DNA of 64,000 nt from Chitinophaga sp. Cy-1792 (GTDB lineage Bacteria; Bacteroidota; Bacteroidia; Chitinophagales; Chitinophagaceae): assembly GCF_011752935.1 (NCBI RefSeq), contig NZ_VWWO01000003.1, positions 1,054,001-1,118,000 of the forward strand, read 5' to 3'. Shown here piece by piece: positions 26,920 to 34,451 of the stretch. The notes below the pieces were generated by a model, which did no database searches, was not told the DNA's origin, and was given only the letters and a program-made list of their open reading frames with translations. The translations under genes and the position numbers were made by a program. The stretch's first letter is position 1. Each line of letters opens with the position of its first letter.

Positions 26920-28338
26920 ATGAAAAAATATTTCATTATATCAATGTTGTCTTTGTCGGTGCTTTGCTTTTCCTGTAAGAAATTCCTGGACCTGCAGCCC
27001 GAAGATAAATACACAGAAAATCAAACCTATTCTACTGTCAGAGGTTTCCAGACAGCCCTGAACGGCATTTACCTGGGTATTGTCAGTGATGATCTCTATG
27101 GTGGTAAACTTACCATATCAATCGCTGATATCCTTGCCCAGCGCTATAACCTTTCCAGTGATCATATTTATTATAAGATCGGTTCCCAGGCATACACGGA
27201 TGTACAGTCTATGAGTGCAATGGCTGGCATCTGGACTTCCGGGTTCCACCAGATACTGGCTTGTAATAAATTGCTGGAGGCGCTTAAGAAAGATAAAGAC
27301 GTACTCAAACCAGGAGATCGTGCTATTATGAAGGGGGAAGCGTATGCTTTGCGTGCCATGCTGCATTTCGATATCTTCCGCCTTTTTGGCCCGGTGTATG
27401 ATTCACCTGATTCAACAGCGGCAAAAGTGCCTTACTACAGCCTTGCTAATGGTAAAGAAGCGCCATTGATTCCAGGCAATCGCATGATGGATAGTATTCT
27501 TATTGACCTTGACAGTGCTGCGGCCAATCTGACCAATGATCCGGTACTGACAAAAGGGGTAGAACTGTTCGTTCCTAATGAAGATAACTTCTACAGAAGA
27601 AGAAACCTGCGCCTGAATGCCTTTGCAGTAAGGGCTCTGCAGGCAAGGGTATTGCTGTACCGTAAGGATAAGGTCGGCGCATTAGCTGCGGCAACAGACG
27701 TAATTAACAAAGCCTCCGGATATTTTCCTTGGGTAAAACCGGATAGTATTCTGGCCGAAAAAACAAATCCTAACAGGGTATTCTCTACAGAAATATTGCT
27801 GGGACTCTATAACTCTAACCTGTATAATCAGCAGGATAAATATTTTTCCGGAAAAGCCACTACTTCTACTATCCTAGCGCCTACAGACGCCAAACTCAGT
27901 ACAGCCTTTGATGGAAACGTCAATGACTATAGGTATGGCCCATGCTGGATCGTTCCTACCACAGGGGGTAAATCTTACCGCTGCTTTGCTAAATATGAAG
28001 ATGTGGTCGATCGCGGTCGCAACTGGAGATATATACAACCATTAATCAGGATGAGTGAGATGTATTTCATTGCCGCAGAAGCTACCACTGTACAGGCAGA
28101 TGCCATCAACTATCTCAATGTAATACACAAAAACCGTAACGTACCTGATCTGGCTACTACCGCAGTGATTGCTACAGAGCTGCAGAAAGAATATAGAAAA
28201 GAGTTTTTCGGTGAAGGTCAGCTGTTCTTCTTTTATAAACGGAAAAAGATAACCAGCGTACCTACCGGTGGAGCAGCAAGTACTGTCACCATCAGTTACA
28301 ATATTCCAATGCCGACAGCCGAATCTGTTATTCGTTAA
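26920..28338 (+). CDS. SusD/RagB-family outer-membrane lipoprotein
   Basis: 472 residues from ATG 26920, which is preceded by AAAGGA; an earlier GTG overlaps the susC end and is unlikely. The signal peptide ends in VLCFSC, a lipobox, and the mature start CKKFLDLQPEDKYTE is typical of SusD. TPR-like helices and AYALRAMLHFDIFRLFGPVY are characteristic. It caps the SusC barrel and binds the imported ligand. Confidence 0.95.
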   Translation: MKKYFIISMLSLSVLCFSCKKFLDLQPEDKYTENQTYSTVRGFQTALNGIYLGIVSDDLYGGKLTISIADILAQRYNLSSDHIYYKIGSQAYTDVQSMSAMAGIWTSGFHQILACNKLLEALKKDKDVLKPGDRAIMKGEAYALRAMLHFDIFRLFGPVYDSPDSTAAKVPYYSLANGKEAPLIPGNRMMDSILIDLDSAAANLTNDPVLTKGVELFVPNEDNFYRRRNLRLNAFAVRALQARVLLYRKDKVGALAAATDVINKASGYFPWVKPDSILAEKTNPNRVFSTEILLGLYNSNLYNQQDKYFSGKATTSTILAPTDAKLSTAFDGNVNDYRYGPCWIVPTTGGKSYRCFAKYEDVVDRGRNWRYIQPLIRMSEMYFIAAEATTVQADAINYLNVIHKNRNVPDLATTAVIATELQKEYRKEFFGEGQLFFFYKRKKITSVPTGGAASTVTISYNIPMPTAESVIR

Positions 28339-28357
28339 AATGCATAATCTGACTCTG

Positions 28358-29098
28358 ATGAAAAATTTGAAATATATTATCCCGCTTTTATTACTGCTGG
28401 TATTTTCCTGTAAGAAATCTGACCTGAAAAATTTTGATGGAACTTCAGATATCTATTGGAGTAATATTATCAGCACGCAAAATTCTTTATTGAATACCGA
28501 TTCAGCGGTGTTTTCCTTTGCCTTCGGCTCGGCGAAAGTTACGGATACACTCCTTAAGCTACCTGTAAAAATAATGGGCTTCGCAGCAAGCGAAGATAGG
28601 GCCTTCCGCGTGAAAGCACAGGATTCTTCCACCATGGTGGCAGGTAAGCACTATGATGCATTGCCGGAAAGTTTTATCATGCATGCCAATAAGATCATTG
28701 ATACAGTAACTATCAGGATCCACCGTACTCCGGATATGCTGAAAGGTGAGCTGACACTCTACCTGGAACTCCTGCCTAACGAAAACTTTACGGCTAGTCT
28801 GAAGACCTACAAAAAAATGACAGCCACTGTTACGAAGATCAAAGCTTCAGATGTTATAATCCGCCCTAAATATTGGTTGGATGCCTATCTGGGTGTATTC
28901 TCACGAAAAAAAGCATTGATGCTGATAGAGATCGTTGGGGTAGATATGGCCGCCATGAATAATACCGCACCGGATATCACCAACGTAGCCGGTTATGGCA
29001 GAAGCCTTCAGCAATACCTGGATGAACAGCGTGTAGCCGGTAATATTATTTATGAAGAGGATGGTATTACAGAAATGACCATGGGCGGAAGTATCTAA
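28358..29098 (+). CDS. DUF4843-type lipoprotein
   Basis: 246 residues from ATG 28358; an ATG at 28340, 2 nt after the SusD stop, would add 6 residues. Lipoprotein signal (LLLLLVFSC). The mature protein opens with a DIYWSNI strand and beta-rich sequence as in DUF4843, a Bacteroidota family found next to SusC/SusD pairs. Its role is unknown; surface ligand binding is a reasonable guess. Confidence 0.75.
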   Translation: MKNLKYIIPLLLLLVFSCKKSDLKNFDGTSDIYWSNIISTQNSLLNTDSAVFSFAFGSAKVTDTLLKLPVKIMGFAASEDRAFRVKAQDSSTMVAGKHYDALPESFIMHANKIIDTVTIRIHRTPDMLKGELTLYLELLPNENFTASLKTYKKMTATVTKIKASDVIIRPKYWLDAYLGVFSRKKALMLIEIVGVDMAAMNNTAPDITNVAGYGRSLQQYLDEQRVAGNIIYEEDGITEMTMGGSI

Positions 29099-29110
29099 AC
29101 ACAACTTAAA

Positions 29111-30610
29111 ATGATTGACATGAATAAACGCATATTAACCGTTTTCAGCCTGTTGTGGATTTTAGCCATGACCAGCTGTTATAAAGATAAAGGCAATTAC
29201 GATTACATTAACGTCAACAAGGTCAATATCTCAGGTATTGATACCACTTATAATATTGTCCTGGGCGTGCCTTTCAGGATCAGCCCTACCGTTACTGGCA
29301 CTATGCCGGGCATGGACGATACCAGCAAGTATTCCTATGAATGGTTCTTTGCGCCAAACATTGGGGATGCCATTGCCACAGGTACCCGATATGATATATC
29401 AAAGGAGCATGACCTGACACAATTGCCTGGTATGAAAGTCGGTGATTATGTGGGCCACTTCAGAGCTACGGATAAAGCCACCGGTATCAGCAGCTACAAA
29501 GCATTCAAACTCAGAATTGTAACGGGTGTATACGAAGGATGGCTGCTCCTGAATGATATCAATGGTAAAGCCAGGCTGGACATGCTCTCAAAAGTAGATA
29601 CCGGCTGGCGCTTCATGCCCGATGTGCTGGCAAGTGTAAGCTCACACCTGTTATTGGATGGCAAACCGATATCAGTAGATCTGATAACATTAAAAAGTAC
29701 TACGATCTATATAACCACTGATAAAGGCAGTAATAAAATCGATCCGGAAAATTTTGACTGGAATGAAACCATGACGCTGGCTTCAGATATGGGGAATAAA
29801 TTGCCATCCCCGGGTTTCTATGCGGCCAGGTTCTACCGGGTGCCAAGTGGTAGTATGATGGTGGGTGTAGACAGTAATGCCTATTATTACTATAGTACCA
29901 ACTTCCTCAACTATACCTCCAGGATTAATTTCGTGCGTACCGAAGGAAAGTATTTTGCAGTAGGCGGCGTCGGTTATGGAACATCCTTTCTTGCACCAAA
30001 TGTAATTTACGACAATACAAATCGCAGATTCCTCCTGCAAGCCCCCGGTGGATCTGCCTGCCAGGTGATGGCCGACCCGGGCGCCAGGAATTTTCATTAC
30101 CAGGATCCCACAAAGCGCCTGGTTCATATAGAAAGTAATAGTTACGAAGGAGGCGACATCTTTGCCCTGTTAAGGGAAGATAAAACCAACATCAATTGCA
30201 TTGCTGTCTTGAATACCTCCGGAACCACTACTTCCGTGAGCGTAAAACTGCAACTCTATGATACCATTACAGGCGCTCCCGATTTAAACAAGGCCACTGC
30301 CTTCGCGGTCAGCCCTATATTTGGAAGTCTGTTGTATGCTGTAGACGGAAAAGTCTATTCCTACGACCTCTATCAGAAAGCGGCAAATCTTGTACTGGAC
30401 CTGCCTGGGAAAATCATCTCCAGTATGAGAATAGATGCTACCTCCGGCGCTAATTTCAACAGGAGACTGGCGGTGGGTTATTGCAACCCGGACGGTTCCA
30501 ATGGTGTATTCAGTGTGTATGACATCCCAACGCAGAATGCACCGCTGACATTATATCAAAGCTGGAGTGGCTTTGGTAAAATAGTAAAGGCAACCTATCG
30601 GTTCAGATAA
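29111..30610 (+). CDS. PKD-like family lipoprotein
   Basis: 499 residues; a second ATG 9 nt inside may be the true start. The lipobox MTSC is followed by YKDKGNYDYINVNKVNI, the standard mature N-terminus of the PKD-like lipoproteins that accompany SusC/SusD/DUF4843 loci. Ig/PKD-like beta domains occupy the first 150 residues; the rest looks like a propeller or repeated beta region. Probably a surface-exposed part of the uptake complex. A bidirectional GTCTCTA terminator follows 25 nt later. Confidence 0.85.
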   Translation: MIDMNKRILTVFSLLWILAMTSCYKDKGNYDYINVNKVNISGIDTTYNIVLGVPFRISPTVTGTMPGMDDTSKYSYEWFFAPNIGDAIATGTRYDISKEHDLTQLPGMKVGDYVGHFRATDKATGISSYKAFKLRIVTGVYEGWLLLNDINGKARLDMLSKVDTGWRFMPDVLASVSSHLLLDGKPISVDLITLKSTTIYITTDKGSNKIDPENFDWNETMTLASDMGNKLPSPGFYAARFYRVPSGSMMVGVDSNAYYYYSTNFLNYTSRINFVRTEGKYFAVGGVGYGTSFLAPNVIYDNTNRRFLLQAPGGSACQVMADPGARNFHYQDPTKRLVHIESNSYEGGDIFALLREDKTNINCIAVLNTSGTTTSVSVKLQLYDTITGAPDLNKATAFAVSPIFGSLLYAVDGKVYSYDLYQKAANLVLDLPGKIISSMRIDATSGANFNRRLAVGYCNPDGSNGVFSVYDIPTQNAPLTLYQSWSGFGKIVKATYRFR

Positions 30611-30635
30611 TCAGCAACACCTATCATCCCTATAA

Positions 30636-30668
30636 AAAAAGCGTCTCTACCCGGTAGAGACGCTTTTT
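30636..30668. terminator. Bidirectional terminator of the GTCTCTA family
   Basis: A 15-bp stem (30636-30650 / 30654-30668), loop CCG, with A-run left and T-run right. It lies between convergent genes (PKD-like lipoprotein and dcd). Confidence 0.88.
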
Positions 30669-30686
30669 GCTTTATGCAGAATCTGT

Positions 30687-31223
30687 TTAGAATTCGTTTT
30701 TCCACATCATGCTCTCCACAGGACGAACAGTGCGGCCGTTGTATTTCGCATTGCCTTTCTTATTATAGAAGGTTTCAACATCTCCTTCCACAACAAAATA
30801 AATCAGCTGCCCGATAGGCATACCTGCGTATACACGTACCGGTTGTGCACAGGAGATTTCCAGCGTCCAGGTGTTGCAGAAGCCCACATCGCCTTTACCG
30901 GCAGTGGCGTGGATATCGATGCCCAGACGGCCTGTGCTGGATTTACCTTCCAGGAACGGCACATGTGCATGCGTTTCGGTATATTCTTCCGTTACGCCCA
31001 GGTATAAAGTGCCTGGTTGCAGCACATAACCCTCTGCAGGAATTTCGAAATGCTCGATCTCATTGTGCTGACGTGCGTCCAGTACACGATTTTTATAGGT
31101 GGCCAGATACTTGCCCAGGTGTACGTCATAGGAGTTGGTACCAAGGTATTTCCGGTCATAAGGGGAGATCACGATCGTGCCTTTCTCTATTTCCTCCAAT
31201 ATGCGTTTATCTGACAAAATCAT
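30687..31223 (-). CDS. dcd: dCTP deaminase
   Basis: 178 residues. Converts dCTP to dUTP for thymidylate synthesis in the cytosol. Seen: N-terminal MILSDKRILEEIEKG, PYDRKYLGTNSYDVHLG, and the nucleotide-binding EGKSSTGRLGIDIHATAGKGD segment (written here as EGKSSTGRLG and DIHATAGKGD) with the catalytic Glu. The C-terminal LIYFVVEGDVETFYNKKG is typical. Single gene, divergent from the phosphopantetheinyl transferase. Confidence 0.94.
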   Translation of the reverse strand: MILSDKRILEEIEKGTIVISPYDRKYLGTNSYDVHLGKYLATYKNRVLDARQHNEIEHFEIPAEGYVLQPGTLYLGVTEEYTETHAHVPFLEGKSSTGRLGIDIHATAGKGDVGFCNTWTLEISCAQPVRVYAGMPIGQLIYFVVEGDVETFYNKKGNAKYNGRTVRPVESMMWKNEF

Positions 31224-31347
31224 GTGCTTAGGTAGTTTGCTTTAGCTGTTAGTAATTTGTATCGGGTCTCAAAAAGCGGTTAAAGAAAAGCTAATACTGA
31301 GCTCAGCCCGTCTTTTATTCCCCTTTTTTCTATTAATTTGGCAAGAT

Positions 31348-31980
31348 ATGCCATTAATACGTACCATACAAATTGATCCGGAGACCCGATTAGGGTTGTG
31401 GAAAATTAGTGAACAAGAAGACTATTTTCGGGACAAAATTACCATCAGCAGGGCTATTCACCATCCGCACAAACGTTTGCAACACTATGCCGGCAGGCTT
31501 TTATTAATTACCCTGTTCCCGGATTTTCCGATCGATGAAGTGGTAGTGGGAGATACCCGTAAGCCCGTTTTGCAATGCGGCAGCTTCCATTTTTCTATCT
31601 CCCATTGTGGCGATTATGCCGCCGCCATCGTGAGCAGAAGCGGTGCCGTAGGCATTGATATTGAAGGCGTACAACCTAAAATCGGTAAGGTTGCCCACAA
31701 ATTCCTATCTCCCGCCGAACAGGCATTTATCGATCCGGTAAATACCCTGAAACACCAGACCATCTGCTGGAGCGCCAAAGAAGCACTGTTTAAATGGTAT
31801 GGCCTCGGTAGCGTCGACTTCAGGGAAAATATGCGCCTGCATCCATTTCCTTTTATGCCGGCCGGATTTATCACCGCCGATTTTGTGAAGCCAGATACAA
31901 ATACGCGACTATATTTGCAGTATATATTGGAAGACGACCTGTGCCTTGCATGGACCCATCCGGTAAAAGAGTCAAACTAA
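31348..31980 (+). CDS. 4'-phosphopantetheinyl transferase superfamily protein
   Basis: 210 residues. Transfers the phosphopantetheine arm of CoA to carrier proteins. Family motifs: FSISHCGDYAA, magnesium-binding GIDIEGV, and WSAKEALFKWYG. The length and layout fit the Sfp/EntD side of the superfamily rather than the small AcpS. No polyketide or peptide synthetase is nearby, so it may serve fatty-acid ACP or a distant cluster. aroK begins 21 nt after the stop codon. Confidence 0.88.
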   Translation: MPLIRTIQIDPETRLGLWKISEQEDYFRDKITISRAIHHPHKRLQHYAGRLLLITLFPDFPIDEVVVGDTRKPVLQCGSFHFSISHCGDYAAAIVSRSGAVGIDIEGVQPKIGKVAHKFLSPAEQAFIDPVNTLKHQTICWSAKEALFKWYGLGSVDFRENMRLHPFPFMPAGFITADFVKPDTNTRLYLQYILEDDLCLAWTHPVKESN

Positions 31981-32001
31981 TTATAAATTGTTTCGTTATA
32001 T

Positions 32002-32505
32002 ATGAAGATATATTTACTTGGATTTATGGGCGCCGGAAAATCCTACTGGGGTAAACAACTGGCCGACCATTGGAACTTACCCTATTACGACCTGGACGAA
32101 GTAATCGTGGAAACAGAAGAAATGGCCATCAGCGACATTTTTGCGACCAAAGGGGAAGATTATTTCCGCGAAAGAGAAAGCATGCTCCTGCGGGAGCTGT
32201 CCAAACAGGATAATGTCCTGATCTCCTGCGGCGGCGGTACTCCCTGCTTCCAGGATAATATGGACTTCATGAATGAAAAAGGTATTACCGTATGGATAAA
32301 TCCTTCCGTGGAAGTAATGGTGGAAAGACTTTCCAGAAAGAAAGCCAAACGCCCGCTGATCCAGGACCTGGAAGATGAAGACCTGGTTGATTTTGTAGAG
32401 AAAAAGCTGGCAGAACGCCTGCAGTTCTATCAGCAATCCAGGCATATCATCGCTTCCGATAATATTACGCTGGAAACATTTACCAAAAACATAGACCATG
32501 CATAA
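32002..32505 (+). CDS. aroK: Shikimate kinase
   Basis: 167 residues. Phosphorylates shikimate in aromatic amino-acid synthesis. P-loop GFMGAGKSYWG, shikimate-binding DLDEVI and RERESMLLREL, and CGGGTPC are visible. Overlaps the next gene by 8 nt, so translation may be coupled. Confidence 0.93.
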   Translation: MKIYLLGFMGAGKSYWGKQLADHWNLPYYDLDEVIVETEEMAISDIFATKGEDYFRERESMLLRELSKQDNVLISCGGGTPCFQDNMDFMNEKGITVWINPSVEVMVERLSRKKAKRPLIQDLEDEDLVDFVEKKLAERLQFYQQSRHIIASDNITLETFTKNIDHA

Positions 32506-32890
32506 GAGTTTTTTAGTTTGGGCAGCAGCTTTGGGAGCGCTCGCAGTGATATTAGGTGCCTTCGGCGCCCATAAACTGAAAGAGCTGGTACCTCCTGAAT
32601 CTGTAAGTACTTTTCAGACAGGTGTTACGTATCAGTTTTATCACGTTTTTGCATTAATCGCAACAGGAATCCTGTTCGCCTACGCACCAGGCAGCCAGAT
32701 GCTCTGGGCAGGCAGATGCTTTATCATCGGCACCTTCCTGTTCTCCGGTTCATTATACCTGCTCACTGCCATGAAAGCGACACAAACCGTTGGACTCAAC
32801 GGAATAGGTATCATCACACCTATTGGAGGCGTATTCTTCATCGTAGGATGGGTACTACTGCTATTATCAGTTTTAAAAATTAAAGCATAA
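32498..32890 (+). CDS. DUF423 small membrane protein
   Basis: 130 residues with four hydrophobic helices. The N-terminal GALAVILGAFGAHKLK and FQTGVTYQFYHVFAL are the DUF423 signature. Function unknown. It overlaps aroK by 8 nt. Confidence 0.9.
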   Translation: MHKSFLVWAAALGALAVILGAFGAHKLKELVPPESVSTFQTGVTYQFYHVFALIATGILFAYAPGSQMLWAGRCFIIGTFLFSGSLYLLTAMKATQTVGLNGIGIITPIGGVFFIVGWVLLLLSVLKIKA

Positions 32891-32901
32891 TTTATAAAAA
32901 G

Positions 32902-33000
32902 AAACTGCTTCAAAAGATGTCCACGGATCTGATTCAGCGCTGCTGCTTTTTGCTATGGCAGCACCTTACAGCCCGCCGGAACATTCTTTTGAAGCAGTTT
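32902..33000. repeat. 99-nt element with 16-bp terminal inverted repeat
   Basis: AAACTGCTTCAAAAGA (32902-32917) is the exact reverse complement of 32985-33000, with further imperfect pairing just inside. The 67-nt interior has a smaller hairpin (GCTGC/GCAGC). It fills the gap between DUF423 and the alpha/beta hydrolase, ending 20 nt before the hydrolase ATG. It could be a leader RNA structure, a terminator-like element or a miniature inverted-repeat element; sequence alone does not decide. Confidence 0.7.
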
Positions 33001-33019
33001 TACTTTAAGCATAATTAAG

Positions 33020-34432
33020 ATGAGTAAATTTATTCGGGTGTTGATTTTATGCCTGTGCTGCGGCAACTTCCTCTTCGCCCAGTCAGACATTACCGGGAAA
33101 TGGTACGGCGTACTGAACGCTAACCAGGAAAGAGTGCGCTTGATGATAAACCTGCAACAAACCAATACAGGCATCACCGGTATATTGGCATTCCCGGATA
33201 GAGCCACAGAGGCAAAACGCTTTGATTCTGCCAGCTATAAAAATGGCATACTGTTCCTGCAGATTAAAGAGAATGATATTGTTTATATCGCCAGATTCTC
33301 CCCTAAAAAAGATTCTTTGTCAGGTCGTTTCCTCTGGGGAAATATCGATGATAACCTGGTACTTACCCACAGGGAAACAAAATATGAAGACCTGCACCCA
33401 CGCCCGCAGGAACCTAAAACCCCGTATCCTTACTATAAGGAAGAAGTTTCTTTCCGTAACGACTACGACAGCGTACGACTTACCGGTACTTTTGTACGCC
33501 CCGCCGGCGCCATGGGCGAAGAGCCTGTTGTCGTAATGATCCCAGGTTTCGGAAAACTGAATAGAGATAATGAAGTAGCCCGGCATAAAATGTTCCTGGT
33601 AATGGCTGATTACTTTGCCAAACACGGTATCGCCAGCCTGCGTTACGATACCCGTGGGGTAGGCGGCTCCGGTGGAGATGCCGACAGCGTGGATATCCAC
33701 ACCGTGGCCAGAGATGCCGCCGCTGCTGTGAAATACCTCAGAACACGTAAAGATATAGACATACATTCACTCGGCCTGCTGGGCCACGGAGAAGGTGCTA
33801 CCGCAGCACAAATTGTAGCGGCAGACAATCCGGCGATAGCTTTTGTCGTTTCTATGGCAGGAATGGGTGTGAGTGGACGGGAAATGTTAGATCAGATGAT
33901 GATAGGACAGGGGAGAGCAAATAATGAACCCGACAACATCATCCTGTCACGTGTACAACAGATGAAACCAGTATTCGATGCCTGGGCGCTGGATACATCC
34001 TACGAGGCCAGCAAGGCGCTCGCAACAAGGGCACTGGAGAACGTTTATGATTCACTACCAGCAAAGTATAAGTCAGTTGTAAATAAAGAACAATTTACAC
34101 ATGAAGTGAGCGTAAGTCCGGAAATGTTATCTATCTTACGTTATAAACCACTGTCATACCTGAAACGCGTTAAGTGTCCGTTTATGGCAATTAATGGCAA
34201 CAACGATCACAATGTAGATGCAGATACCAATCTGAAAGCAATGGAACGTGCGTTGACAGAGAACGGCAACATGATGGTAACAATCCGTAAGTTTGCAGGA
34301 TTGAATTACCGCTTCCAGCCTTGTAAAACCTGTACTGAAGCAGAATACGCAGAGCTGGATGAAACCATTGACCCCCTGGTACCGGAATTTATAACGCACT
34401 GGATATTACAGTTGCCGCCGGTGGGCAGGTAG
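33020..34432 (+). CDS. Alpha/beta hydrolase-fold protein lacking catalytic Ser and His
   Basis: 470 residues with a signal peptide (CGNFLFAQ), an N-terminal beta domain (about 25-130), then an alpha/beta hydrolase domain: PVVVMIPGFGKLNRD, LRYDTRGVGGSGGD, GLLGHGEGATAA, INGNNDHNVDA. In related enzymes the nucleophile elbow reads GHSEGG and the catalytic His lies in GLNHLFQ. Here these are GHGEG (Gly257 in place of Ser) and GLNYRFQ (Tyr430 in place of His), while the Asp region remains. Hydrolytic activity by the usual triad is therefore unlikely; it may be a binding or regulatory protein. An inverted-repeat element lies just upstream. Confidence 0.85.
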   Translation: MSKFIRVLILCLCCGNFLFAQSDITGKWYGVLNANQERVRLMINLQQTNTGITGILAFPDRATEAKRFDSASYKNGILFLQIKENDIVYIARFSPKKDSLSGRFLWGNIDDNLVLTHRETKYEDLHPRPQEPKTPYPYYKEEVSFRNDYDSVRLTGTFVRPAGAMGEEPVVVMIPGFGKLNRDNEVARHKMFLVMADYFAKHGIASLRYDTRGVGGSGGDADSVDIHTVARDAAAAVKYLRTRKDIDIHSLGLLGHGEGATAAQIVAADNPAIAFVVSMAGMGVSGREMLDQMMIGQGRANNEPDNIILSRVQQMKPVFDAWALDTSYEASKALATRALENVYDSLPAKYKSVVNKEQFTHEVSVSPEMLSILRYKPLSYLKRVKCPFMAINGNNDHNVDADTNLKAMERALTENGNMMVTIRKFAGLNYRFQPCKTCTEAEYAELDETIDPLVPEFITHWILQLPPVGR

Positions 34433-34451
34433 TCCCAATTTTAGTGAAATT

